Notes under the pieces: model-generated
What the model was told of the DNA's origin: nothing
What the model saw: the letters and a program-made list of their open reading frames with translations, nothing else
Database searches by the model: none
Translations under genes and position numbers: made by a program
NCBI GenBank assembly: GCA_043743335.1
Contig: JAYTWR010000193.1
Location: forward strand, 1-64,000
From: UBA5216 sp043743335
GTDB lineage: Bacteria > Pseudomonadota > Gammaproteobacteria > Burkholderiales > SG8-41
Reading direction: 5' to 3'
DNA length: 64,000 bases
Shown: in pieces, positions 43,041 through 51,575 of the stretch
Numbering within the stretch: the stretch's first letter is position 1
How the letters are laid out: each line of letters opens with the position of its first letter

Positions 43041-44026
43041 AAGCCGCCCAATTGCTTTTCAGGATAGCGCGTGCCCGCCGCCGCGTGTAGCGGAAACGCC
43101 GCGTTCAGCCGCGCGATATCATCCGCGCTTAACAGCACATCCATCGCCGTGCAATTCTGCTCCAGATACGCACGCCGCTTGGTGCCGGGAATCGGCACCA
43201 CATGCGGCCCTTGCGCCAGCAGCCAGGCCAGCGCGATCTGCGCCGGGGTGGCTTTTTTAGCCGCCGCTATATCTTCAATCGGCTTAATCAAGTCTTTGTT
43301 TTTATTGATATTTTCTACCCCGAAGCGTGGGTGGTCGCGGCGCCGGTCGCTGGGCAATAAGGCATCCAGTGTTTTCAGGGTGGCCGTGAGAAAGCCGCGC
43401 CCGAGTGGCGCGTAGGCCATGAACGCAATACCTAATTCGCGGCACGCGGGAATGATGGCGTGCTCGACGTCGCGGCTCCACAACGAATATTCGGTTTCCA
43501 GCGCCACTATCGGATGCACCTTGTGCGCGCGGCGTAGGGTTTCCGGCCCGGCTTCGGAAAGCTGCAAATAGCGCACCTTGCCTTGCTCCACCAGCCGCTT
43601 CATGGCACCCACAGTGTCTTCAATCGGCACGGTGGGGTCTACGCGGTGCAGGCCATAAATGTCGATCACATCCACGCCCAGCATTTTGAGACTTTTGTCG
43701 CAAGCCTGCGGCACGTAATCGGGGTGGCCGCCGGTGAGCGCGGATTTGGTGCCACCGCCCAAGGCCAGATTGCCGAACTTGGTGGCGATCAACACTTTGT
43801 CGCGACGGCCTTTGACGGCCTTGCCGACCAAGGCCTCATTCACGCCCGCGCCGTAGGCGTCCGACGTGACCATGAGGTTCACGCCGAGATCCACCGCCCG
43901 GTGGATGGTCGCAATCGATTCTGCGTCGTCCGGCACGCCGTAGCTGATGGACATGCCCATGCAGCCTAGGCCCATGGCGGATACTTGAGGGCCGTTGTGG
44001 CCCAGTTGGATTGTACGCATGGTCAT
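43031..44026 (-). CDS. Aldo/keto reductase with a substituted catalytic aspartate
   Basis: 331 residues, like the YajO/AKR13 group (LGCMGMSISYG, YGLHRVDPTVPIEDTVGAMKRLVEQGKVRY, YAPLGRGFLTA, PIPGTKRRAYLEQN). Three of the four catalytic residues are present: Y58 in SDAYGAG, K83 in ATKFGN and H127 in YGLHRVD. The expected aspartate five residues before the tyrosine is V53 (LMVTSDAY instead of the usual FDTADxY). A single base change GAC to GTC would explain it. Activity may be reduced or altered. Confidence 0.88.
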   Translation of the reverse strand: MTMRTIQLGHNGPQVSAMGLGCMGMSISYGVPDDAESIATIHRAVDLGVNLMVTSDAYGAGVNEALVGKAVKGRRDKVLIATKFGNLALGGGTKSALTGGHPDYVPQACDKSLKMLGVDVIDIYGLHRVDPTVPIEDTVGAMKRLVEQGKVRYLQLSEAGPETLRRAHKVHPIVALETEYSLWSRDVEHAIIPACRELGIAFMAYAPLGRGFLTATLKTLDALLPSDRRRDHPRFGVENINKNKDLIKPIEDIAAAKKATPAQIALAWLLAQGPHVVPIPGTKRRAYLEQNCTAMDVLLSADDIARLNAAFPLHAAAGTRYPEKQLGGLGI

Positions 44027-44055
44027 TGTGACTCCTGATGGGGTGCGATGTCGCG

Positions 44056-45291
44056 TTAAAAGATTTCAGCTAGGCACGCGTTCAAGGCGAATTCGGTTTG
44101 TGGCAGATTAGCGGTGAAACCCAAAGACTCGCTTAGCGTACGGCCTTCGCGCAGCTTGACCGCCTCCGGCGCAACATGCCAGCAGGCGATGCCCAAAGCG
44201 CTCGCCAGTCGCGCGAACTCCGGCTGCTGTTTTGTGCTTAATATCAAACACTTACGTGCATTCCGCGCAAACAGCAGGTTTGCCATGTTAGCGCCGTACG
44301 GCCCGGCGACGACTTCTGCGGATGCCGCAAAGCGCATTTGTTCCGCGAAACTGTGGGCCTCGGGGTCGATGGCCACAAAGCCGTGGCGCTCGAACAGTTG
44401 AACGACCTCAGCCTCGTTCAGCAACGGGCGGTCTTTCGCATTGCGTCGCGCGAGATACAGCCTGCGCGGGCCATCCTGCGCCGTGGCGGGCAAGTGCGCG
44501 CGCAGGTAATTCAAACCCGTCACGCTGTGCGCGTGATGAAAATACGACGTGGTGCAGTAGTACAGCTCGCGACACTCAACACGCACGTGGGCGCGATGGC
44601 GGATCAAGCGGTTTTCGGCAATACCCATCGCGGCGAGCGAGGCCAATTGGTAGGGCGCAGCGTCACCGTGCAACAGGATCGGCAGATTACCCAAATCGCC
44701 CAAGTCACCCGTGTCACCCGTGTCACCATCGGCCGCATACGCCGCCAGCCGCGGCAGGCTGCCGAAAAACCACGCGGCGTAGTTGGTGGTGGCGGGCAAA
44801 TAGAGCGCGGCGTCATTCACGCGCGCGGTTTCGCGATGGCGCACGGCGACGATAATTTGGCGCTCCGACGCGACGATGCCCGGAAACTCCGGCGGTAGGT
44901 GATGGCACAACTCGGCGTTGTTGTAGCCGATGTTGTCGTTGAGCAATTGCCCGGCGGCGGTCAATAAAATATTGGGCGCGATGGCGGTGCAACGCGCCAT
45001 CGCCAGCAGCCGCAAGGCCGGCGGTTGCCAAGGTGCCGCCCAAGGCTCGAACTGCGCCAGCCCCGCGAGTAACCGTGCGGTGGATGCCACTGCGGCATCT
45101 TCGAAAACCCGCAGTTGGCGCACGCCTTTGGCGCTCGCGGCAGCCTCAACCGCGAGCACAGGGTGCGCCAAAGCTATTGACGCTAACCCTTTGATTTGTA
45201 AATAATTTTTTGCGGCCTTGAGCGCCGCCGTCACGTTGCCTTCGGCAAGTTTGAGGGCGGCGAACTGCCGAGCCTGATCTGCCTCGGTCAT
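44056..45291 (-). CDS. Glycosyltransferase family 61-like protein (DUF563)
   Basis: 411 residues. The C-terminal half has the GT61 pattern: RRLYLARRNAKDRPLLNEAEVVQLFERHGF, then FAEQMRFAASAEVVAGPYGANMANLLFA. The preceding region contains AAWFFGSLPRLAAY. A 9-bp repeat inside the gene makes GDTGDTGDLGDLG in a loop. It probably transfers a sugar to a surface glycan or protein; no specific substrate can be named. It lies 28 bp downstream of a hydrolase gene on the same strand. Confidence 0.78.
   Translation of the reverse strand: MTEADQARQFAALKLAEGNVTAALKAAKNYLQIKGLASIALAHPVLAVEAAASAKGVRQLRVFEDAAVASTARLLAGLAQFEPWAAPWQPPALRLLAMARCTAIAPNILLTAAGQLLNDNIGYNNAELCHHLPPEFPGIVASERQIIVAVRHRETARVNDAALYLPATTNYAAWFFGSLPRLAAYAADGDTGDTGDLGDLGNLPILLHGDAAPYQLASLAAMGIAENRLIRHRAHVRVECRELYYCTTSYFHHAHSVTGLNYLRAHLPATAQDGPRRLYLARRNAKDRPLLNEAEVVQLFERHGFVAIDPEAHSFAEQMRFAASAEVVAGPYGANMANLLFARNARKCLILSTKQQPEFARLASALGIACWHVAPEAVKLREGRTLSESLGFTANLPQTEFALNACLAEIF
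44690..44725. repeat. 9-bp tandem repeat inside the GT61-like gene
   Basis: Four units (CCCAAATCG, CCCAAGTCA, CCCGTGTCA, CCCGTGTCA) encode an acidic glycine-rich loop and keep the reading frame. Confidence 0.85.
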
Positions 45292-45319
45292 TACCCGCTA
45301 GCCTGCGCCCAACGACAAC

Positions 45320-46009
45320 TTACTTGGCGTAGGTCACCGTCAAATCGCCGACGCCTTGCACATGCCCTTCAAGCGTGTCGCCCTTTTGCACCGGGCCCAC
45401 GCCCGACGGCGTGCCGGACATGATGATGTCGCCAGCGCGCAGGGTAATCAATTTCGACAGATACGCAATGGTCTCAGGCACGTTCCAGATCATGTCGGCC
45501 AAATCACCCGTTTGCTTGACCACGCCATTGACTTTAAGCGTGATCGCGCCTTTGGCCGGGTGGCCCACCATGGCTACGGTTTTGAGCGCGGTGCATGGCG
45601 CAGATTCATCAAACGCCTTGCCCATTTCCCACGGGCGACCCATTTTCTTGGCTTCGCCCTGCACATCGCGGCGCGTCATGTCGAGGCCGACGCCGTAGCC
45701 GAACACGTGATCCAGCGCTTTTTCCACAGGAATATCCTTGCCGCCCTTGCCGATAGCAACAATCATTTCGATTTCGTGATGCAAATCTTTGGTGACGGTC
45801 GGATAGGCAATTGTCGCGCCGCTCATCACAATCGCGTCTGCTGGCTTCATAAAGAAAAACGGCGGCTCGCGATCCGGGTCATGGCCCATTTCGCGCGCGT
45901 GCTCGGCATAGTTGCGGCCCACGCAGTAGATGCGGCCGACGGGAAACGCCGCATTGCTTTCGGCGACGGGTAATGTGGTGGGGCCGGGGAAATCAATGGC
46001 GTAACTCAT
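45320..46009 (-). CDS. Fumarylacetoacetate hydrolase-family protein
   Basis: 229 residues. The FAH fold is shown by IYCVGRNYAEHAREMGHDPDREPPFFFMKP, the metal ligands in LHHEIEMIVAIGK and GYGVGLDMTRRDVQ, and MSGTPSGVGPVQKGD at the end. Members include fumarylpyruvate and acylpyruvate hydrolases or oxaloacetate tautomerases; the exact reaction cannot be assigned. Length is standard for the short bacterial form. Confidence 0.93.
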   Translation of the reverse strand: MSYAIDFPGPTTLPVAESNAAFPVGRIYCVGRNYAEHAREMGHDPDREPPFFFMKPADAIVMSGATIAYPTVTKDLHHEIEMIVAIGKGGKDIPVEKALDHVFGYGVGLDMTRRDVQGEAKKMGRPWEMGKAFDESAPCTALKTVAMVGHPAKGAITLKVNGVVKQTGDLADMIWNVPETIAYLSKLITLRAGDIIMSGTPSGVGPVQKGDTLEGHVQGVGDLTVTYAK

Positions 46010-46179
46010 GGTGTAATCCTTCGAGAGAGAATTTGCGCGCTTTCACGCGCGGCGATGCGCAACGGACGGGCGATTATCCGGGAAACCGTTCCTTTGGGTC
46101 AAACACCTGCGTGCCGTCACCGCACCGCATCGGGCAAGCCGGTTGAGAATAGCGCCGCACTCCACTATGCTCTCGGCCC

Positions 46180-46902
46180 ATGCCATCGACGCAAACCTTG
46201 AATCAAATCGCTTTTTTCTGGGTGGGGCAGGATGTCACCATCCCGTCGCTGCTGGTGCGCTCGATACGCCACGCGTTCGGCGCGCAATTCAGCATTCTGC
46301 AACTTTCAGACCGCGAGACGCCGCCGGTGGCGGGCGTCACCACGCACAAGAAAATCAAGCTCTCGCCGCACATTATGGTGGCACGGCTGGAGGCTTTTGC
46401 CGCTTCTGCGGTCACCACGCCCACGCTGTTTCTCGACGCCGACATGTTGGTGCTGCGCCCGTTTGACCTGCCGCCGCTGGCCGAAAACGATGTCGGCGTC
46501 ACCCCGCGCGGCGAACGCGACACCATTCGCTTTTCCAAACGCGAATGGGCGGAGTTTCCGGAATTCACCGAGAAGGATTCCGCGCAAATGATGCCCTACA
46601 TCTACTCTTTTGTGTACGTGCGCTCGCCGGTGATTTTTCTGCGACAACTGAATGCCTTGCGCAAAATGCCCAAGCGCTTTCACCGCTGGTACGGCGATCA
46701 GATGACGCTGAAGAGCGAGCTGGACGCGCCGGGGCGGTTTACGCTACGCAATTTTGATGTCAATGTTTACAACCGTACCGTGCGCTCACGCGTGGAGTTT
46801 GAAGAAGTCCGCGACGCATCCAACGCAGTCTGCATCGCGCACTTCAAAGGGCCGGACAGCAAAGCCGCCATGCACGAATCGCTGGCGATGTTGGCCGGCT
46901 AG
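46180..46902 (+). CDS. Glycosyltransferase-like protein with DxD motif
   Basis: 240 residues. After an N-terminal strand (IAFFWVGQDVTIPSLLVRSI) comes TLFLDADMLVLRPFDLPP, the metal-binding DxD site of GT-A enzymes. The C-terminus AVCIAHFKGPDSKAAMHE keeps the H-x-K-G pattern of GT8-like proteins. No signal or membrane segment. It is the third such small transferase in the window; target unknown. Confidence 0.75.
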   Translation: MPSTQTLNQIAFFWVGQDVTIPSLLVRSIRHAFGAQFSILQLSDRETPPVAGVTTHKKIKLSPHIMVARLEAFAASAVTTPTLFLDADMLVLRPFDLPPLAENDVGVTPRGERDTIRFSKREWAEFPEFTEKDSAQMMPYIYSFVYVRSPVIFLRQLNALRKMPKRFHRWYGDQMTLKSELDAPGRFTLRNFDVNVYNRTVRSRVEFEEVRDASNAVCIAHFKGPDSKAAMHESLAMLAG

Positions 46903-46927
46903 TGCCGCCGCCGCACTAGGGCCGCCC

Positions 46928-47323
46928 ATGACCGAATCCACCAGCCTCTGGGCGTTGTTCGTCAGCAGCTTTCTCGCCGCCACACTGCTGCCCGGCGGCT
47001 CGGAAGTGGTGCTGTTTGGCGTGCTGAAGCTGCATCCCGGTCAGTTGTGGGCGGCGCTGGGCGTTGCGACCTTGGGCAACACGCTGGGTGGCATGTCGTC
47101 TTATGGGATCGGCAGGCTGATTCCGCAAAAGCAGGCCCTAAAAGGGCTGGCAACGGTGCAGCGCTACGGCGCGCCGGTATTGCTGCTGGCTTGGGTGCCG
47201 ATCATCGGCGATCCACTGTGCCTGGCCGCTGGCTGGCTGCGGTTAAATCCTTGGTGGTCGGCGCTGTGTATCGCGGTGGGAAAATTCGTGCGCTATGGGG
47301 TGATTGCGGTGCTGGTGGTTTAG
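46928..47323 (+). CDS. YqaA/DedA-like membrane protein
   Basis: 131 residues with about four membrane segments. Recognisable parts are SSFLAATLLPGGSEVVLFG, GNTLGGMSSYGIGRL and VPIIGDPLCLAAGWLRLNPWWS, as in YqaA-family SNARE-associated/VTT proteins. Lipid or transporter-related roles are proposed for the wider superfamily. It starts 26 bp after the glycosyltransferase gene. Confidence 0.88.
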   Translation: MTESTSLWALFVSSFLAATLLPGGSEVVLFGVLKLHPGQLWAALGVATLGNTLGGMSSYGIGRLIPQKQALKGLATVQRYGAPVLLLAWVPIIGDPLCLAAGWLRLNPWWSALCIAVGKFVRYGVIAVLVV

Positions 47324-47546
47324 CCTGTCGACTGGGCCCCACGGGCGGCGCGGTACGTGATGTAATGCCAACTATCGATTGCTGTACGTAAAATAATACC
47401 GGTTTTCCGTGAAATAGCCGGGTAAAGTGTGACCTGATTCACAGGCGGTTGGCGGCGGGTACTCGTAATCTTGCGCCCGCTGGTTCGACGCCACGTGCCC
47501 TGTGGTGCAACATCGTCGCGCAACATCGGCACAACAGGAGATACTG

Positions 47547-49166
47547 ATGAGCTTGCCCTCTCTTTCCAACACCGGATCCACTTCAATCAAATTGCAATTT
47601 AACGACGCCGCTGCATGCGCGCGCTGGGTGGCGGCGCTGCCGATCACCAATGTGCAACTGGTGCATCAAACGCTGTCGGAGCAAATCGCGGCGCTTGCCA
47701 TCGTCAATGTGGCGCCGTTGGAGCGGTTGAAAATGATCGAGGCGCTGAAAGAGCCTTTGATGTTCGCGCAAGCGGAACTCGCCAAGCGTTACATCGGCAA
47801 GCCCTTGCCGCTCGATCAGGCTGACGCCAAGGCATGGGACAGTGTGATGACGCTGTGGCGCGCGGCGGCTGCGGTGTACCGTAGTTGTCTGGATGCCTTT
47901 CGCGCGGGCGATTTGACGCTGGTGCCGCATGCCGCCCTGTTAACGCTGCGTTGCCTGCGCACGATGGCCTGCGGCTTGTTTGAGCACTATCAGGTGTATC
48001 GCGAACCCGATGCCGCCACGTGGCGTGGCTTTCACGAGCTGTTCGCGTTCGCTGAGGACCAAGGCCTGTCGCGCGTGCGCGTGCAGGATGTTTTCGGCAA
48101 GCGCGACGCGGATTCCAGTTGCGCCGAGGCCTATGTGCAGGGGCTCATGGCGAACCTTGCCAATCCGTATGCGCTGTCGGTGCGGCAAATCGCCTTTGTG
48201 CGGCGCTGGCTGGAGAAATGGTCGTCGCTGGTGGAGCTGTCGCGCCAGCCGTTGCCGCCGGGACAGATCCCGCCGCTGGCGGTAGATTTTGCTAGCGATA
48301 GTCCGCCTGGGCTGGCGGCGCAAATAACCCATAGTGATACGGTGCGCTATATCGATATGGAGCCGCTGTCCAAAACGCTGCGCCAAACCATCAATATGCT
48401 CAAGCAGGGCCAAACGCCGGGACAGATCGGCTTGGGTGACGACGCGCGTCAGCCGGGTTGTGAAAACCTCATCATGCTGCTTTATTTGCAATGGTGCCGC
48501 GCCGGTACCTTGCGCACTGAAGAGCGCAACACCATTGCAGCCCCTGTAGAAGTCTGTTTTGGCATCGCCGATAGCTTTAACGCGCTGGGCGGCGACAACC
48601 GCAGCAAGAAAGATATCGAATTCAACGCGCGCGACAAATGGGAAATGGACAACTTGGGTTTCTCCATGCGCCTGTCGAATACCGCGAAGCAGGCGTTGGT
48701 GAAAAAATCCGAAGCGTGGCAGGTGCTCAACCAAAGCAACTCGGGCTTTATGTGCATGCTGCGCGATCCCAGCGGTGTCATGCGCATGGTACACAATCAG
48801 TTGCTGGGCATACGCCGCAGCAGTGAAGCGCCCAAGCTCGGCACGGTGCAATGGATCAGGGTGACGAGCAGCGGCGAAACCCAGTGCGGCGTACGCCTGT
48901 TTGCTGGCGCGGCGCAACCGGCCAAGGTGCGGCCCGCGAACTTCATCCTGCCGACCGGGCAGGAATATGAAGTGGCGTTGATCACGCCAGCCGTGCCGAT
49001 GCCCGCCACACCGGCAACGATTGTGCTGCCTGCAGGTTGGTTTCAGAGCGGGCGCTTGCTTGAGCTGGAAGGCAACCCGCAAGATGCCCAGAAGCGGCTG
49101 GTCAAACTGCTGACGCTGATTGAGCGTGGCGCAGACTTCGACCGTTGTGCCGTGGAAACAGTGTAG
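47547..49166 (+). CDS. Conserved protein of unknown function, about 539 residues
   Basis: I recognise the type as a large soluble protein found in betaproteobacteria but cannot assign a function. It has no signal peptide or membrane helix. The N-terminus is helical (VSRxxL-like stretches such as TLSEQIAALAIVNVAPLERLKMIEAL). The last 120 residues are beta-rich (KLGTVQWIRVTSSGETQCGVRLFAG), which might be a PilZ-like or other small-ligand fold. CAGGAG lies 6 bp before the ATG at 47547; the upstream frame to 47502 lacks this. It stands alone between the YqaA and DUF971 genes. Confidence 0.8.
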   Translation: MSLPSLSNTGSTSIKLQFNDAAACARWVAALPITNVQLVHQTLSEQIAALAIVNVAPLERLKMIEALKEPLMFAQAELAKRYIGKPLPLDQADAKAWDSVMTLWRAAAAVYRSCLDAFRAGDLTLVPHAALLTLRCLRTMACGLFEHYQVYREPDAATWRGFHELFAFAEDQGLSRVRVQDVFGKRDADSSCAEAYVQGLMANLANPYALSVRQIAFVRRWLEKWSSLVELSRQPLPPGQIPPLAVDFASDSPPGLAAQITHSDTVRYIDMEPLSKTLRQTINMLKQGQTPGQIGLGDDARQPGCENLIMLLYLQWCRAGTLRTEERNTIAAPVEVCFGIADSFNALGGDNRSKKDIEFNARDKWEMDNLGFSMRLSNTAKQALVKKSEAWQVLNQSNSGFMCMLRDPSGVMRMVHNQLLGIRRSSEAPKLGTVQWIRVTSSGETQCGVRLFAGAAQPAKVRPANFILPTGQEYEVALITPAVPMPATPATIVLPAGWFQSGRLLELEGNPQDAQKRLVKLLTLIERGADFDRCAVETV

Positions 49167-49255
49167 GCCAGCAAGACCGTGAGGACGGTTCCCGGTTATG
49201 ATGTGCGCCCGCCGCAACTGCGGACTCACGTTATTGCACAGGAACCGTAGCAACC

Positions 49256-49627
49256 ATGGCTGGCATCGACCGTAATACGCCGTCGCCCACCGAGATCAAG
49301 CTGCATCAGGTCTCGCGCGTGCTGGAGCTCACTTTCAGCGACGGCAAAACCTTTGCATTGCCGTGCGAATTTCTGCGCGTGTATTCGCCCTCCGCCGAAG
49401 TGCGCGGCCACGGGCCGGGGCAAGAGACGCTGCAGGTGGGCAAGAAAAATGTTGAGATCAAGGCCGTGGAACCCGTAGGCAACTACGCGGTGCAGCTGGC
49501 GTTCTCCGACGGCCACAACACCGGCATTTATTCGTGGGACATTCTGTACGACTACGGCGTGCGTCAGCACGAGCTGTGGCAAGACTATTTGCGGCGCATG
49601 GAAGCCGCAGGCGCGTCGCGCGATTAA
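49256..49627 (+). CDS. DUF971-family protein
   Basis: 123 residues, the gamma-butyrobetaine hydroxylase N-terminal-like domain: TEIKLHQVSRVLELTFSDGKTFALPCEFLRVYSPSAEV and YAVQLAFSDGHNTGIYSWDILYDYG. In betaproteobacteria it usually lies directly before ubiE, as here (21 bp). The role is unclear; related domains bind iron-sulfur or zinc centres or assist assembly factors. Confidence 0.93.
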   Translation: MAGIDRNTPSPTEIKLHQVSRVLELTFSDGKTFALPCEFLRVYSPSAEVRGHGPGQETLQVGKKNVEIKAVEPVGNYAVQLAFSDGHNTGIYSWDILYDYGVRQHELWQDYLRRMEAAGASRD

Positions 49628-49648
49628 CCGCCGTTCCAGCCCACGCCC

Positions 49649-50380
49649 ATGAAAACCACTGATTTCGGCTATCAGTCTGTTCCTGAATCCGAAAAAGCGC
49701 GCAAAGTCGAGGGCGTATTCACCTCAGTAGCGCAACGCTACGACGTGATGAACGATCTCATGTCGGCGGGGCTGCACCGGCTGTGGAAACGCTTCACCCT
49801 AGATCAAAGTTTTGTGCGCGCCGGTGAACGTGTGCTGGATGTCGCTGGCGGCACCGCCGATTTGTCGCGCGCGTTCGCCAAGCGTGTCGGTCCCGCAGGC
49901 TCAGTCGTGCTCACGGACATTAACGCGGCCATGCTAGGCATAGGCCGCGACCGCTTGATCGACGACGGCGTGTTCGCGCCCGCCGTGCAGTGCGACGCGG
50001 AAAAGCTGCCGTTCGCCGCAAATTACTTCGATTGCGTGTGCGTCGCCTTTGGGCTACGCAACATGACGCACAAAGACGCTGCGCTGGCTGACATGTACCG
50101 GGTGCTGCGCCCGGGGGGCCGCTTGCTGGTGCTGGAATTCAGCCGCGTATGGAAGCCGCTGCAAGGTGCCTACGACGCGTACTCGTTTAACGTGTTGCCG
50201 AAAATGGGCGAACTCATCACCCAAGACGCCGACAGTTACCGCTATCTTGCCGAATCCATCCGCATGCACCCAGACCAAGAAACCTTAAAGCAGATGATGC
50301 TCACCGCCGGCCTAGAGCGCGTGGAATACTTTAATCTGGCCGCTGGCGTGGTGGCGCTGCATCGCGGCTACAAGTTTTGA
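49649..50380 (+). CDS. ubiE: Bifunctional demethylmenaquinone/2-methoxy-6-polyprenyl-1,4-benzoquinol methylase
   Basis: 243 residues. The N-terminus TDFGYQSVPESEKARKVEGVFTSVAQRYDVMNDLMSAGLHRLWK is characteristic. The SAM-binding motif VLDVAGGTADLSRAF and later FGLRNMTHKDAALADMYRVLRPGGRLLVLEFS follow. It performs the C-methylation step of ubiquinone synthesis. Co-located with ubiJ and ubiB, as in many proteobacteria. Confidence 0.97.
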   Translation: MKTTDFGYQSVPESEKARKVEGVFTSVAQRYDVMNDLMSAGLHRLWKRFTLDQSFVRAGERVLDVAGGTADLSRAFAKRVGPAGSVVLTDINAAMLGIGRDRLIDDGVFAPAVQCDAEKLPFAANYFDCVCVAFGLRNMTHKDAALADMYRVLRPGGRLLVLEFSRVWKPLQGAYDAYSFNVLPKMGELITQDADSYRYLAESIRMHPDQETLKQMMLTAGLERVEYFNLAAGVVALHRGYKF

Positions 50381-50382
50381 TT

Positions 50383-50402
50383 TATAACTAGTTGATTTTA
50401 AA
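50383..50402 (-). repeat. AT-rich dispersed motif, copy 10
   Basis: TATAACTAGTTGATTTTAAA directly follows the ubiE stop. Confidence 0.65.
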
Positions 50403-50463
50403 CGATTTTTTATACTAATGTCCAAGTACATTTATTGTAATATGTGTGCCGTATTATTCGCAC

Positions 50464-50538
50464 TATAATGGCATCGTGCCATTGAAATGCCACTCAAGAG
50501 CATCCATCTATGGCTAAGAACTCGTTACGAGTTTTCTT
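50464..50538 (+). promoter_or_regulatory. Candidate promoter and leader hairpins of the Tim44-like gene
   Basis: A perfect TATAAT lies at 50464-50469 without a strong -35 box. Directly after it ATGGCA/TGCCAT form an inverted repeat (50468-50482). AACTCG/CGAGTT with a following TTCTTT (50519-50538) resembles a weak terminator or attenuator before the gene. A frame of 18 codons (50510-50566) spans this hairpin; whether it is translated is uncertain. Confidence 0.4.
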
Positions 50539-50586
50539 TGTTGTAGCAATTCAGTCACGCTGGTGAAATAACCGAAAGAGGAAAAC

Positions 50587-51510
50587 ATGAATAAATTACT
50601 CAGCATCATTGCAGTGTTGTTTGGATTCACGATGGTAGTGGTAGATGCCGAAGCCGCGCGCGTCGGCAGTGGCAAGAACGCTGGCCGCCAAAGCAGCAGC
50701 ACCAGCTCCAATAACGCCTCATCCGCTCCGGCGCAAAAAACCGCCCCTGCACAAGCCGCACCGACGCCGCCCGCGCCCGCACCCTCAGGCATGAGCCGCT
50801 TCCTCGGCCCCTTGGCTGGTATCGCCGCTGGTCTGGGCATCGCCGCACTGTTGAGCCACATGGGCTTGGGTGGTGCGATGGCCAGCATGTTAAGCGGCAT
50901 CCTGATGATCGGCCTGTTGCTGGTTGCCGGCTTCTTCATCTATCGCATGCTGACGCGCAACAAATCAGCCCCGCAGCAACCGCTGGGCTACGCAGGTGCC
51001 GGCAACAACAGCGCTGCCCCTGCACCGGCCGCACCCCAAGTGCAACCCGCGCAATTCACCGGCAACGCAGCGCCCGGCTCGCTCGCCGCTACTATCGGTG
51101 GCGCACCCTCGGTAGCCGCCGACGCACCGGCAGCCAGCCGTTGGCCCGCCGACTTCAACGTCGCTGAGTTTGAGCGTCAAGCCAAACTTAATTTCGAGCG
51201 CCTGCAAGCCGCGAACGATGCGGGTGACGCCTCGACCCTGCGCGATTTCCTCACCCCGGCGCTCTACACCGAGCTCGAAGCCGAAATGAAATCCGCGTGG
51301 GGCTCGCAGCAAAAAACCGAAGCCGTCGATCTCAAGGCCGAAGTACTGGATGTCGTGACCGAGAACGAGATGTATGTCGTCAGCGTGCGCTACACCGGCC
51401 AAATTCGCGAGAACGGCGTGCTGAGCAACCTCAACGAAATCTGGCACCTTGAAAAACCCGTCAGCGGTCGTGACGGCTGGCGTGTTTCGGGCATACAGCA
51501 AGTGTCGTAA
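50587..51510 (+). CDS. Tim44-like domain membrane protein
   Basis: 307 residues. A signal-like N-terminus (LLSIIAVLFGFTMVVVDAEA) is followed by a Ser/Ala/Pro-rich segment, two hydrophobic stretches at about residues 73-120 (FLGPLAGIAAGLGIAALLSHMG, MLSGILMIGLLLVAGFFIYRML) and a C-terminal Tim44/TolA-import-like domain (FNVAEFERQAKLNFERLQAANDAGDASTLRDFLTP). Proteins of this type sit beside ubiE in betaproteobacteria. Function not established. Confidence 0.9.
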   Translation: MNKLLSIIAVLFGFTMVVVDAEAARVGSGKNAGRQSSSTSSNNASSAPAQKTAPAQAAPTPPAPAPSGMSRFLGPLAGIAAGLGIAALLSHMGLGGAMASMLSGILMIGLLLVAGFFIYRMLTRNKSAPQQPLGYAGAGNNSAAPAPAAPQVQPAQFTGNAAPGSLAATIGGAPSVAADAPAASRWPADFNVAEFERQAKLNFERLQAANDAGDASTLRDFLTPALYTELEAEMKSAWGSQQKTEAVDLKAEVLDVVTENEMYVVSVRYTGQIRENGVLSNLNEIWHLEKPVSGRDGWRVSGIQQVS

Positions 51511-51534
51511 TCGTAGTTTTTTCAGCACCACAAA

Positions 51535-51561
51535 AACGCCCGGCGACCCCGGGCGTTTTTT
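51535..51561 (+). terminator. Rho-independent terminator after the Tim44-like gene
   Basis: AACGCCCGG and CCGGGCGTT form a 9-bp stem with a 5-nt loop, followed by a T-run. It separates the Tim44 gene from the TPR-transferase that starts at 51576. Confidence 0.93.
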
Positions 51562-51575
51562 AATCCCGGAAACCC

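Noticed and set aside
47440..47520. A tRNA-like GGTTCGAC sequence
   Set aside because: The surrounding bases do not form a T-arm, anticodon arm or acceptor stem.
47940..49253. A 437-codon minus-strand frame
   Set aside because: Antisense shadow of the large conserved protein at 47547, with no family motif.
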